The translations under genes and the position numbers were made by a program. From Evernia prunastri (Eukaryota; Ascomycota; Lecanoromycetes; Lecanorales; Parmeliaceae), in contig NKYR01000074.1 of NCBI GenBank assembly GCA_003184365.1, positions 62,680 through 126,679 on the forward strand: DNA of 64,000 bases, given 5' to 3'. Each line of letters starts with the position of its first letter. The first letter of the stretch is position 1. The notes below the pieces were generated by a model. It searched no databases, was not told the DNA's origin, and saw nothing but the letters and a program-made list of their open reading frames with translations. This document shows positions 32,135-44,006 of this stretch, one piece after another.

Positions 32135-34920
32135 TCAAATCAAGCTCTCGTACCTATCCAAGCCCGACTTCTGCTGCGCCGGCTGACTCGCCGCGTGCGG
32201 CTGCAGCGGGCCCTTGTTCCCGCCCGGGACGGCGGCGAAGTAGCCCATAGTGTGCTGCGCTTGCACGCCGGAGCGCAGCGGCGACGTCGGAGGAGGCAGG
32301 GGGAGGGAGAACGCGGAGAAGGGCGTGACGGGCTGTTGTTGGCTTTGGGCCGGTGGAGGAGCAGGAGGCGGGGACATGGTGTAAGCGGCGGGCTGGGACG
32401 GACGGAATGCCGGCTGGGAAGAAGACCATGGCGCTGTGGCAGGTTGCGGCTGCAGCGTTGTTGTGGGCTGCATCGGTGCGAACGAGCTTAGTCCGCCGGG
32501 CGCGGTGTTGAACGTCTTGGGGTTGGGACTCAGCGTCGCGAAGGAGTGGAGGGCCTGGTCCGGTGTGATGGCGCGGGACTGGGGAGCCATCATGTTGGCC
32601 ATCGGTCCGTTTTGGTGGGCAAACAGCGGTGGAGACGACCATGCTAATGTTGGAGCGCCTGGTTTCGGAGCTTGGGGCTGGGCTTCGCCTAGCATGTCGG
32701 AACCGTTCGTGGTTCCTTTCCCCAACACAAGCCGCTCGAAATCGTTTGCGCCCACGTTTTCCGTCCCGCTCGTTGCGAAGAAGCCATTCGTCGCACCGAG
32801 ATCGTGGGATCGGGAAGTGTCCTTTGTATCGCTTGAATTTGATAGATCCCGTAATTTTCTGGTTTGTTCGGTCTCGATCCTGGCGGACAGCTTCTTGATC
32901 AGATCCATGAATTCTTGGAACAGCTGTAAGTTGAGAAGGGGACCCAAGCTGAAGTTCCATAGGATGGGCAGAATCTCCAACGCCAGGTACTCAGTGTCGG
33001 CTATGTTACCAACCTGTTTGAAGACAGCAAGGGCTGCGGCCATGACTGCAGGCTCTTTCGTCTTCATTACTTTGATAAGCGGAACGACCTTTTCCTGGAT
33101 GGTATACTTGTCAAGTACCGCGTTGCTGTTCTGCTTGGTCCTTTTTGAGCCGATGCCTCCATCGAGCCCGTCGCCAGTGTTGGTCTCCTCAGTTGGGGAC
33201 CCTCCACAAAGAATCACAAAAGCCTCCAGGCCACGGACCTTGATCCCAAGACTACTCGTTTTGCTGAAAACGGCAGCAACCACCGGGAATACCTCGTTCT
33301 TGATGGTGGAAAAGTCAAGGATTCCTAGAACAGTGGGAAGGCAACCTAGGGCTTTGTCCACGATGGCATGAGTGGAGGACTCCAAGCCCAGTTGCAATAT
33401 CGGGAGGACGTCGGACTTGAACTCGCTCCCATTACAATTCTCTCCAATCAGTCTCATATTCTCTAACACCACAGCCAGGCCGGCTTCTCTGGCAGTATCA
33501 CGCTCATGCGTACTAGCTTTGCCGCCCACAGAAATGAAAGTTTCACGCAGCTGTGGAAGAATCTTATCGGTCATAGCCCGTTTACCGGACGGCAGAATGT
33601 TGATGATTTTAAAGACATTCTGCAAAATGAGAGAGAGGAGCTCTTTGTCTTTGGTCTCTTCGAGTAGTGCGGGTAGCACTTTCTTATCAAGCACAGATTT
33701 AGGGAATTGGTCCAATATTTTTGGCAACCCGCGCATGAATTGCGACTTCTCATTTGGCGTCTTTGCCGGCAAAGCGTCGAGGAATCTGATGGACGAGACG
33801 AGAATATTATCGAAGAATTGTGACTGCTGGAATTCTCGAGCGTTCATCCGCTGTGCAGGCCTCCTAGTGATCAGTCGAGGTAGCAAGCCTGACACCAGAT
33901 CTTTCGGGAGTGGGCGCGAGGACAGGAAGTTATTACTTGAGGAAGGAGTGGTTGATGATGATGTGAAAAGCTTTTTATAGGTGGACATATTAGAGTTGGT
34001 CTTCAGAGGAGACGTGTGGGGTGAATTGTACAGGGCAAGCAGTAATAGGCCAAGAGAGAACATATCGGCAGAACAAGAGACATTACTGTCCAGAACAAAA
34101 TCGGGGGATGTATAGTCAAGGTCCAATTGGATCGATCGCGGCAAGCGAGGATCATGATACAAAGCTTCTGAAAGGGATATTGGCGCCAAGGTCGATTGCG
34201 AGCTGGACGTGTCTGGAGGGCCCGCAAATCCCAATCCGGCTATTTTCCAGTCCGACTGTACACAAACTGAGCGTTAATAGGATGTGGGCCGGCTGAAGGC
34301 GAACAATAGAGACATACTTTCACATTGACGAATATTGCGTCTGGCGTTAGGTTTCCATGCACCAAACCAGCGGACTCGTGCAGGAACTCAAGCCCTTGGG
34401 CAACTTGTAGCAATCCTTTCTGAATCTCAAGCTCATCGATCTCCAGCTCTCTTCTCCGCCTTTGTCCGTCCGCTTCTTCAACCACATATCGACTAGGCCT
34501 ACCAGCAACTCCACCAGCTCTCTCTTGATGGTCTTTCTCTTGTAGGAGACCTGATAATGATGCCGTCACTGGCTCTGTAGCAAACATCAAGCCACCACTT
34601 CGAGTGTCTTCTATAGGTTCTGCAAGTTCAAGGATGCTAGGGTGCCGCAGTCGGGCGAGAAGGTTAGACTCCCTCTTGACCCTTGCTATAACCTCATCTT
34701 GCAGTTTTTTTAAGGAGGCTCCGCCAGACCGACCACCAAATCCTCCTGACGACGAATCCAGGGACTTTCGTTCAAAAACGAAGACCGAGACAGCTTTTCC
34801 CGTTGACTTCTTCTTCCCATCGTAGACCTTCCATGCTCCTGAAACCGACGACGGTGTAGTTGAAATTGTGTAGTTTGCAGAGATATTGGAAGTGAAAGAT
34901 TTCAATGCTGAGGTAAACAT
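32135..34920 (-). CDS. SCY1-like pseudokinase (SCYL2 / Ppk32-like)
   Basis: Two exons, 34318-34920 and 32135-34255, with a 62-nt phase-0 intron (GTATGT, branch TATTAAC) give 907 residues. The frame extends upstream to 35082 but without an ATG, so MFTSALKSFTS at 34920 is the start. The kinase-like domain has degraded catalysis: FVFERKS where the VAIK lysine should be, HGNL in place of HRDL, and GLGF in place of DFG. After LPKDLVSGLLPRLITRRPAQRM come HEAT-type helical repeats (ILDQFPKSVLDKKVLPALLE, LLSLILQNVFKIINIL). The C-terminal 200 residues are Pro/Gln/Ala-rich and end in GLDRYESLI. Such proteins act as scaffolds in clathrin-linked Golgi/endosome traffic; in fungi the role is less well known. 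Confidence 0.88.
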
Positions 34921-35319
34921 CTCTGCAATCAAACTGCAAGACTGTGGATGTATGAATGAAGAGTGTAGAGAACAGCAGGTCCTATCATCGCCGTCGATGG
35001 CAATCCTTATGGGCGGGGAATATACGCATTTAATTCTTTGATAGCCAGGGCTTAACACAGGTATCGTTAGAACGCTGACCACCCCGAACTACATAGATAT
35101 GGTGATATGTAATTCCTTCCTTAGTAAGTAGCTGTTGTAGATTGGTACGGGTACCCGCGGCTGCAAGGGTCCGAGGTGTCAGACCGAGGACCAGGAAAAA
35201 GCTCCGACTTCGCTGTTTTTTTGCGCGAGATATATAAAGACATTATTTTTGTCTTTCACCACGTCTTTCACCACAAAGACACACCGCGACGAAGAGACAT
35301 TAGCACACGCATTAACACC
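34921..35319. promoter_or_regulatory. Shared divergent upstream region SCYL2-like / branched-chain aminotransferase
   Basis: 399 bp between the two start codons must hold both promoters. It includes the palindromic GGTACGGGTACC at 35142-35153 (GGTAC direct repeat). No TATA box identified with confidence. Confidence 0.45.
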
Positions 35320-36632
35320 ATGGTTCGCGATGCTGCTATGCGAGCGTCAAGGCCCTGCTTGGGTATGCGCAGACCTCGTCCATTCCCAAATTTCATACCG
35401 CGTTGGCACCGCCCAAGACTTTACAGCATACAGTCGCAAGAGGAGAAGATTGCCCAATTGCCCGATATAAATCCGGGTGCACTGTCAATTACCAGGACCA
35501 CTACGCCTAAGCAAATTCTACCCTCTGAAGAGCTTGTATTTGGGCGAACATTTACGGGCAAGCACGCGACTGCGTTCCTAGACCCAACACCACACTTTGT
35601 GCTAAGACAAGTGAATTTACAGATCATATGCTCTCAATAGAATGGACAGCTTCACAAGGCTGGCTCGCCCCTCGAATAATACCTTATCAAAATCTCAGTC
35701 TCGATCCTGCGACATGCGTCTTTCATTACGCATTTGAATGCTTTGAGGGCATGAAAGCCTACAAGAATTCTAAAGGCGAAGTCCGGTTATTCAGACCGGA
35801 AAAGAACATGGCCCGTATGAACAAATCGTCTGCCCGGATAGCCCTCCCAAATTTTACAGGCAAGGCATTTATAGACCTGATATCGAAATTCGCTGCAATG
35901 GAGGAACGATTCATTCCAGCTGCGCGAGGATATTCGCTCTACCTTCGCCCAACCATGATAGGCACTCAGCGCACCCTTGGTGTGGGGCCTCCGGGTTCCG
36001 CACTTCTTTACATCATTGCCTCACCCGTGGGTCCATACTATCCCACGGGCTTTCGCGCTGTTTCCCTCGAAGCAACGGATTATGCCGTGCGAGCGTGGCC
36101 AGGAGGTGTCGGCGACATGAAACTCGGAGCCAATTATGCGCCATGTATAGTACCACAATTGCAAGCCGCGAAGAGGGGTTTCCACCAGAATCTTTGGCTT
36201 TTTGGTGAAGAGGAATTCGTGACGGAAGTAGGCACGATGAATTTCTTCGCAGCTATCCAAGATAAAGAAACAGGGAAGAAGAAGTTGATGACGGCTCCGC
36301 TGGACGGAACGATTTTGGAGGGGGTGATGAGAGACTCTGTATTGGATCTTGCAAGAGAAAGGCTAAAACCCGAAGGTTGGGATGTGGAAGAGCGGAAGTT
36401 CACAATGACCGAATTGGCCAGTGCAGCTGACGAAGGGAGGTTGATTGAAGCGTTTGGGACAGGCACAGCTGCGGTTGTCAGCCCGGTCAGGAAGATTAGC
36501 TGGAAGGGAAGGCTGGTGGAATGCGGGCTGAAGGAAGATCAGGAGGCGGGAGATGTGACGAAGAGAATGAAAGCCTGGATAGAGGGCATACAGTATGGAG
36601 ACGAAGAGCACCCTTGGAGTTGGAAGATATAG
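35320..36632 (+). CDS. BAT1: Branched-chain amino acid aminotransferase, mitochondrial
   Basis: Two exons, 35320-35557 and 35623-36632, give 415 residues. The N-terminus (MVRDAAMRASRPCLGMRRPR, then more Arg and LYSIQSQ) is a typical mitochondrial presequence. The intron between ELVFGRTFT and DHMLSIEW has a GC donor (separate entry). Family blocks: YAFECFEGMKAYKNSKGEVR, RLFRPEKNMARM, YLRPTMIGT, the PLP-lysine region VGDMKLGANYAP (Lys246), FGEEEFVTEVGTMNFF and FGTGTAAVVSPVRKI. The enzyme transaminates leucine, isoleucine and valine with 2-oxoglutarate, the last step of their synthesis and first of their breakdown. The frame is open upstream of 35320 but without an ATG. Confidence 0.94.
35558..35622 (+). 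other. GC-AG intron in branched-chain aminotransferase gene
   Basis: 65 nt, donor G|GCAAGC close to the GC-donor consensus GCAAGT, GTGCTAAGAC as branch point, acceptor TTTACAG. It restores FTDHMLSIEW in frame; no GT donor in the region does. Confidence 0.85.
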
Positions 36633-37077
36633 ACATGGCATATACCCTATCGTGCCGAAGCTATCAGTGATGATAGGCGAAATCGCTTAGGCGTTCAAAA
36701 GCTGAACGCCGATTGCATCCGCGGCGGCCAACGCCCTGGCGCTCTGGAAGAGCGCACTGCCCCAGAATAGGCCTATTGCCTGTGGGGCTTGGAGGGTTCG
36801 GGACACTCCACGTTGGCTAAAAAGTTCGATGAGGCATAAAGATAAAGACGGTTTAACTTGCCTTGCTTATTGATCTGTCATCGGTCACTTCAAGGGGCCA
36901 CACGCAACTTGCCTATTCGACTGGAGCTCTCGGATTTAGGAAAAGAGAACTCCTATGACGAGCAATTTGAAAGGAGGGATGTCCAACGTGCGGAATGACG
37001 GCGAGGCAACTGATCGCAGAAACCTCGTCTTAAGATAATCTGATCTTAACTTCATGTCTCCAAATTTCATTTGACTG
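36633..37077. other. Intergenic between convergent genes, with two small hairpins
   Basis: 3' regions of BAT1 (+) and SAS10 (-). It holds GGCGTTCAAAAGCTGAACGCC (36690-36710 region), a perfect 7-bp stem, and GCGCTCTGGAAGAGCGC about 45 bp later, a 6-bp stem. Eukaryotic genes do not need such terminators; no function is claimed. Confidence 0.5.
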
Positions 37078-39164
37078 CTACAACTTAACACTCTTGACAA
37101 GCCTCGTCGAGATGCCCGTCTTCTCGCCTCCATACCCACCCTTGCCTTCTCCACCTTTGTAAACCTGCCTGATCGACCCCAGCTTCTTCTTTTTGTCTTC
37201 GTACTTCTTCCTCTTTTTGACTCTTGGATTCCGGACGTCCTTCTTTCTCCTCGGAGCAAGGCCTTTGTTCTTTTCGATGGCGTAGCTGATTGCTCTTTTG
37301 CCGTCTGCAGTCTCTTCTTCCACCACACGCACGACGCCCCCTTCTTTCTCGGCCTGAGCGTGTGCTGCGGCGAGGGCGGCTTTAGCAGCCTTCTTGTCAG
37401 CAGAGCGGGAGGCGACCAGATCATAGTAGTCTTCGGAACCACTACCGTCCCGCAGCTCCTGTGCTTCAGCCTGATCTTCTTCATCGCTTGGGCCGCCCAG
37501 CGGTTCGCCCTTAGTGCTCTCCTTGGCCTTCTTCCCGCGTGCCTCGGCCTCGGCGATCAGCCTTGTCTGACGGTCTCGCAGCCGCTCACGGTATGGCAGA
37601 TCTGCGTCACCGCCAGCGTCTCGACCTGCGGCATCACGCTTGTTTGCTTTCTGTGCGATTTGCGATGTGTAAAATCGGAGACTCTTCTTCCGCTTCGCCT
37701 TTTCAGCTGCTTCATCTAGCGTTAAAGCCGTCTGCTCGCCGAAGTCAGAGTCGGAGCCCTTGTCCTCCGCAGCTGTCATTGTGGAACGCTTAGACGCCTT
37801 GGATGATACCCTGGGTGCAGCAGTCAGAGCTGATAGACCAGCAAGATCTTCTTCGGTTTTTTTCAAGCGCTCCGCACGGAGAGCATTTGCTTGCACTTCG
37901 GCCGCTTCTGCCGCCTTCTGTGCTTTGGTCTTGTGCTTCTTTTTTCGCTTAGGCGTGGCTTCCGTCTCTTCCTTGCTATCCTTGGCGCCCTTAAGATCTT
38001 CAGATTCAATAGCTTTGGTATCCGTGGCGTGACCATTTTCAATATCAGGAGTATTTTCGACGTCAATTTCTGGTACTGCGACATCCTTAAGTTTTCCCCA
38101 AAGATCACGGCACTGTACCAGTGTTTCCATAATGGTATGCTCTCGGAGTTCTTCTGATGGCATGGCAGAGAGTTTACCGTCTAAGTCCGCTTGGCCCGAA
38201 GTGAGTAAGGCGAAGTACATAGACAGTGCCGCTAGGTATGCGCTCAATGCACCGTGTTTCACGGCAGCAATTGGCGTGACGGAGAGATCGTTCGCTGGCG
38301 ATTGATCTTCTTTAGCATCCAAGTGCTGCTGTACGGCAATTGCAGTTGTAGCCGCTGTCTTTGAATCCTCATGGACAGCTTGTAAGCTTAGAAATTCCTT
38401 AGCCAAAGGCTCAAACTCCGGATATTTCGTCTTTAGAATCCTTAGACGCTCCTCGGGGCTCATCGCATCTGTGATCTGCACCTTCGGCAAGACTTCTCGG
38501 ATTACGTTGTCGCCATCATCCTCGCCATCGTCGTCCTCATTTTCATTCTTGCCTGCCTTCAGCCATTCAAGTTCGTCGAAACCAAAGTCAGCCTCAGTCA
38601 TTCCTTGAAGCTGCTTTTGCTGCAACCTTCGAGCTTCAGCTTCCTCTTCTAATGCATCGGCTTCAGTTTCGATTGTATCTGCATTGTAGTAGTCCTTTCG
38701 CGAAGTACCCCAGCCGCCAAAGTCTTCGTCCTCCTCTGGCGCATCTGAGCCTTCCGACTCCAAGCCATGGGCTCCTTTCACAACTCTGGCAGCCTTTTTT
38801 GGCCCAGTCGGCACTTCCTGGGTTTCACGGGCATCGTCAGAATCGTCTTCGTAGTCAGAGACAGCCCCACTAGATGGTAAGACTTCTTCGTCTGATAGTT
38901 CAAGAAAAGCCTCTACCCCTGAATTAGCATGGGATACAAGAGGGGTAATAGATCTAAATCCATACCATCTTCTTGTATCTTTCTCTGCTTCTTCTGCGCT
39001 GGACCCTCTTCTAGTAGTATCTTGTCTCGATTGATGTGGAATTCATCCTCCGAATCCGCCACATCCTCATACGTGTTGATCCTCAACTTGCTGCCCGAAG
39101 TATCCAAGTCTCGAGACTCGTTTCGACCGAATGATCGTCCACTAGCTTTCCTCTTCTTCCCCAT
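37078..39164 (-). CDS. SAS10: U3 snoRNP / SSU processome protein SAS10 (UTP3)
   Basis: Two exons, 38966-39164 and 37078-38918, joined by a 47-nt phase-1 intron (GTATGG...CATGCTAATTCAG), give 679 residues. The chosen start yields MGKKRKASGRSFGRNESRDL, the usual basic beginning; an in-frame ATG at 39299 would add 45 residues rich in Arg and Ser, not typical for the family. Acidic stretches alternate with Lys-rich ones. GWGTSRKDYYNADTIETEAD and LEWLKAGKNENEDDDGED precede the Sas10/C1D helical domain (PLAKEFLSLQAVHED, LSAYLAALSMYFALL). The C-terminal Sas10 domain (APRRKKDVRNPRVKKRKKYE, KTGISTRLVKSVKL) is complete. It acts in 18S pre-rRNA processing in the nucleolus. Confidence 0.93.
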
Positions 39165-39337
39165 CTTGCAAATGGTAGTAAAAGATCGAGTCTGCAGAAG
39201 ATAAATTTTGTGTGGCACCCGCGTTAAATCCGAGACATCGCGGAGTTTAGGGCTTCTTGCAGTCCGAAATTTACAGAACGAGGCTCGCGAGGCAGACATT
39301 TTCCATTGAACTCAATCGAATATCTTAGTCGAGTCCC
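39165..39337. promoter_or_regulatory. Short shared promoter SAS10 / TSC10
   Basis: Only 173 bp between opposing start codons (38 bp if the upstream SAS10 ATG at 39299 is used), so the promoters and leaders overlap heavily. Confidence 0.55.
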
Positions 39338-40487
39338 ATGGCTCTTGGTCTAGTCTGGAGCTCCGTATGCTTGTGTTTATTTGTATCTGTCCTCATCTAC
39401 GACAGGATGGGCGGGTTCCATAGCAAGAATCGCTTCCCCGTGGATGGCAAAGTAGACAGTTCTTCCGGCATTTGTTTCTTGAGAATGAGACTAATCGTGT
39501 TGGTCTAGACTGTGGTTATCACTGGAGGCTCTCAGGGTATGGGTAAAGCTGTTGGAAAATTACTCGCAGAGAAGGGAGCCAACGTGATTATTGTTGCTCG
39601 AGATGCTGCGAAGCTCGAAGAGGCGCTCAAATATATATCTGTATGCACCAGGGAGCATTGTACAGCTCGAACATTCGCTGAAATGCTATTACAAGGATCA
39701 CGCTTCAAAACCCTCGTCCCAACGCTTCCACTATATCAGCGCCGACCTGACTGATCCTGCGGAAGCGGCACGCATTCTTTCAGAAACAACTGCATGGAAC
39801 AACAACCAGCCTCCAGATATCTTCTGGTGCTGCGCCGGCTCCTCTCATCCAGGCCTCTTCGTCGACGTGCCAATTGAAGTGCTGGAAGACCAAATGGAGA
39901 GCAACTACTTCTCCTCCGCTTACGTAGCGCACGCCGCAGTGCAGTCGTGGGTCAACCACTTCAGATCCTCCCCTGAGCCTAACCAGCCAGCAAAACACAT
40001 CATCTTCACATCCTCCGTCCTCGCCTTCTTGCCACTCGCCGGCTACAGTCCCTACACGCCAGCGAAAACCGCTCTCCGGGCACTCTCGGACACCCTGTCC
40101 CAGGAATTGCTGCTATACGCACCCCTGGCCCCCATACGGACACATACCGTATTCCCAGGGACGATATTCACAGAGGGATATGAAAAGGAGAACCTCATCA
40201 AGCCGGCAATAACCAAGAAGTTGGAGGAGAGTGATGGTGGGCAGACGCCGGAGCAGGTAGCGGCCGCGAGCGTAAAGGGGCTGGAAAGAGGAGAGCAAAT
40301 GATTACGACGAATGGGATATTGGGCGTTGCGATGAAGTCGGGAATGCTAGGGGGCAGTAGGCGGAATGGCTGGGGGATTTTTGATACGGTGGTGGGCTGG
40401 TTGGTGATGATCGTCATGGTGTTTGTGAGGAGGGATATGGATGGGAAGGTCAAGACGTGGGGAGAGGAACGGCTGGGCAAGAGGTGA
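39338..40487 (+). CDS. TSC10: 3-ketodihydrosphingosine reductase
   Basis: Three exons: 39338-39451, 39509-39640 and 39696-40487, with introns of 57 and 55 nt in phase 0 (345 residues). The N-terminal hydrophobic helix (VWSSVCLCLFVSVLIYD) anchors it in the ER membrane. The short-chain dehydrogenase signature is TVVITGGSQGMGKAVGKLL (NADPH binding), with the active site FTSSVLAFLPLAGYSPYTPA and YTPAK as the YxxxK pair. The third exon starts DHASKPSSQRFHYISADLT, which fits the family once the intron is removed. A C-terminal hydrophobic stretch, VVGWLVMIVMVFV, is a second anchor. The enzyme makes dihydrosphingosine, the second step of sphingolipid synthesis. Confidence 0.93.
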
Positions 40488-40887
40488 TGGTGGTGAGACC
40501 CAGGATTTTGTGTGCCTGTGTGGAGATCTGTATATATAAGATACCGTGTTCGCGCATCACGCCTGGTGTTCAAATACTAATGTACAAATTCGATCGATCG
40601 TAGCTAGTTGATGCGACTATGTGCCAATCATGAAAATAGGGAAGCGGTTGTGTGGCGCTGTATAGCTTGTCAATTATAGATCTTAACTGTGCTGCTTTCG
40701 ATGCTGAACGGGGTATATGGAACTAAAAACCTGACGTGTACAGGAAACGCTAAATTGCAGTTAGAGCAGCTCCTCCGTTCTTCATCTGATGAGCCGTCCT
40801 GACGCTCATCGGCTCCTTCAGCGCCTCTAATAGGCAGAACAACCCTTCTGCCCCTTTGCTAACCCTCCAGATTCACCTAGTGTCTGA
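40488..40887. other. Intergenic between convergent genes
   Basis: 3' regions of TSC10 (+) and GLE1 (-); nothing else seen. Confidence 0.5.
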
Positions 40888-42574
40888 TCACAAGATAAGC
40901 TTCTTGTCTCTCTTGAGCACATCTACCAAACCAGCCAGCGACTTGGCTGCCACACTAGGAGGTGATCTCCTCGGAAGCTCAATCAAGCTCAGCTTCAGCG
41001 CTGCAATGGCCGCATCTCCGAAAAAATGTAAGAACTTTGACTCAAAGTTTTCGATCATGCCCTTGAGCACCACAAAATGCGTTTGCGTGATCTCCTGCGG
41101 GGGGACGTTGGTGATACGGGCAAGCGATGTCCAGTAATGCCTATCTGGATAGGGGTTCTGTGCGCGGGCTTTCTCGTAGTTTTTGAGTGAGATGCCTGCA
41201 AAGCCGGCCCCAAGACCTGTCATCCTCTCGAAGTGCCTCTGCTCTGGCACAAACGCTCCGCCACCTTCCTCTCGCCACCAGCCGAGACGTTGCTTTCCTT
41301 CCAGGGTTTTTTCGTTTCCATAGATCCCGAAAAGTGCGGGGCAGACGACATGGAATTTCGCGATGAGAACGTCGATGAGAGAGATGCCTTTCCAACGGAA
41401 ATTGTCCAGTGCGAAGATGTGACTTGCGACGGTACCAAGGTTGTCGGCTATGAGAGGCTTGACGCCAACTTCGTTGATGAACTGGGCGATCATAGCCTTT
41501 GCGAAAATATTGAGGAGGTAAATGAGTAGAGCAGGACCGTTGCGGTCATCTACTTGCGGAGGAGATGCAAGGAACATGGTGATGTCAACCTTGGGTTCGG
41601 CGAGCGTAGCCGCCTTTTTGAGGGTCTCAATCGTTGTTTGCAGCTTCAGAAGAATGTCAGCAGCGTGGCTAGAAACAATGAGGAATAGAGAAACAAACCT
41701 GAACTTTGTTGGCACCCTTTCCGTCTCTTAACTGCCCAACAGATTTTCTAATCTCGCGTCTCATATCACCCATGGATCCTTTCAACTGGGCGTTTTGCTT
41801 GGCCTGCGCGGTCATGAACTTGCGAAGCTCCTTCAGTGCACGGTGAATCTCGAGATACCTGTTATGCTCAGCTTCTGGTTGAGCATTCTGGATTGGTTCA
41901 GTTGTCGTTACAGGCTGCTGAACAGGTGGAGCTGAAGATGGGATCGGTGCCGGTGCCTGAACGACAGGCGCAGAGCGAGCCTTTTGAGCTTTAACGGCCT
42001 CTTCTCTGGCACGAACCTCTGCTGCCGCGGCTTCATCTTTCTGCCGGGCTGCTTTTCTCCGCTCTTCTTCCTGACGCTTGGCAGCCTCAGCGGCCTGTCT
42101 TTCTCTTTCCGCCTTTTTGCGATCCGTAGCCTCTTGCTCCAACCTCTTGACCTCAGCGATTCTTTTCTCTTCAAGTTCAATTGTCTTGGCTCTTTCGACC
42201 TCCCTCTTTCTCTCGGCAATTTCTCGCTCAACCTTGTCTCGGCGCAGCTTTTCCAACTCTCTTTGCTCTTCATCTTCTTTCTGTTTCCGCTCCGCTTGTT
42301 TCTGTTCTTCTAGCCTCTCCCGGAACTGCTCCGCGGTTCGCCGAACTTTCTCATGTTTTGCAGTGGCCGCAGCGAGCGCCTGCTGGTGGAGTGTCTCACG
42401 TTCATGGCTCTCCCTGTCCAAGTGGGCGTAGAATCCTTCCTGTGTTGATATCGCGAGCTGACCGAGCTCCCACAGGAGCTGGCGCGAAGGGCTATCTTTC
42501 GCCAATTTGTAAGGACTTGTCATGATCTCCATGTTCTGGTGGACATTCCTGGTATCCGTGAGGGTGGATATCAT
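40888..42574 (-). CDS. GLE1: mRNA export factor GLE1
   Basis: Two exons, 41699-42574 and 40888-41643, with a 55-nt phase-0 intron (GTTTGT...GCTGACATTCTTCTGAAG), give 543 residues. Residues 40-200 are a long charged coiled coil (EEQKQAERKQKEDEEQREL and similar), then a Pro/Ala linker. The GLE1 domain begins near EHNRYLEIHRALKELRKFM and includes VDITMFLASPPQ, GPALLIYLLNIFAKAMIAQF and GLGAGFAGISLKNY. GLE1 activates the DEAD-box ATPase Dbp5 with inositol hexakisphosphate at the cytoplasmic face of the nuclear pore and also acts in translation. A second in-frame ATG (MTSPYKLAK) lies 17 codons in and may be used. Confidence 0.92.
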
Positions 42575-44006
42575 GGGAGGACGTCAGAGCTGAATGAGCT
42601 TGTGTGCCCTTGACATTTGAGGAATTTGAGACGTGGACAGCAGCCTCTTTACGCGCGATAAAGACGGGAAAGTTTTGCCAGGTTCTATGACACATATACA
42701 TAATTGACAAAGCGCCCGGAAAAGAAGAGACCTATGCGTCTCGTGTTTGTAAACATTGGTGGAGCGTGAAGTGCTTAAGCAGAGGCACGAACTCGGGGTT
42801 CGCGGCTTTGGCAGAGGTGCAGCATGCCACATCTAAGATAAGGCTGACCTAATCTTAATGTGGTTAAAGTCTCGGAAGCATAAGGTAAGGTAGACCATAG
42901 CCTTTTCATTTCAAGTCACTCAGCTCATTCACTAAGGTACTTTATTTACATTGTCGAAGTCAATGAATATGATAAAACTTGGGAGACTTTCCCCTCGCCG
43001 GATCATGTATGGCACATATAGACATATAGCTCTTTTCTGTTTGGTTGAGTAGGTTGGGAAAGAAGCCACAAATATTATATTATTCTACCTATGCTCTCGG
43101 ATGACCGAGATAGAGAGATGATGTATTCCGTAGGTCTATTTGCTTCAACCCTTTTTTTATTTTTTATTTTATTTTATTTTTTTCCCTTCTTTTCATTTTG
43201 AGTACTCCGTAGAATAAGAAAATGGCTTATGAGGTAATTAAAAGGTACCTACAGCTACAGTACCTTACCTTACTCGACTCAAATAAAAAGTCATGATATC
43301 CAGAGCCAAGCTACGGAGTAATATGTAAGGCAATTCTTACCTACCTACGGTAGGTATTCCTTACGGACTGACCGTCTACCTAGATATTAAAGTACGCAAT
43401 AGTAATAGTTCCCCCCCCCAAGCCCCCCTACTCTAAAGTCCGGAGAAATTCAGAAAAATATTAAGGTAGCAACGACGACCCGAAAAAGGTTACAATAATC
43501 GAACACTCTTCCATCACCTACTTTTCCTTCCTTCCCCCACCGCACACTCCTTCCCCATCCACCGTCCTTCCCTTTCTGTCCTCTCTATCTCCCATCCTTC
43601 CTTCACTTCATCAATACTGTCAATCTCTTCGCCTTCATCGTCTTCGTCTTCGTCATCCTCTGACATTACTATTGCGTTACGTACGCTTCCATTCCATCTT
43701 CCTCTCTTTCGCGGGAAGAAGCCAACGTCACTGTACATCAATCCCAGCTTGCCGGCTACTCAAATCACCACAAGCATCAACCATCTTTGACTCCTACTTC
43801 TCCATCCCTTCCTTTGTGGCCCCTAACGTCACTGTACGTTGCCGTTCAAGAGTCCGGCGGACGTAATCGAAGAGACTCGACTGCGTCTGGCAAGCCCGAC
43901 ACTCCTAGTCCCCGCACTCTGACCACAACGGCTCACTGCATCTAAAAACATTTTACATTATCATAGCGGAGCAACACTTCTCTTTCAAGCTTGCTTAAGT
44001 GAAGAC
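42575..44006. other. Intergenic between divergent GLE1 and SSD1, with low-complexity blocks
   Basis: 1.4 kb of upstream DNA. It contains T-rich low complexity (43150-43190), several TACCTTACCTTAC and TTACCTACCTACGGTAGG words (43250-43365), a run of C at 43411-43418, and a CT-rich tract (about 43500-43660) with TCGTCTTCGTCTTCGTC, probably the start of the SSD1 leader. A minus-strand acidic frame across the CT tract is its mirror image, not a gene. Confidence 0.55.

Noticed and set aside
35041..35082. Longer N-terminus for the SCYL2-like protein
   Set aside because: The upstream extension has no ATG; the first in-frame ATG gives the conserved beginning.
43514..43738. Acidic minus-strand frame upstream of SSD1
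   Set aside because: Generated by the CT-rich promoter tract (TCTTCGTCTTCG read in reverse); low complexity only.
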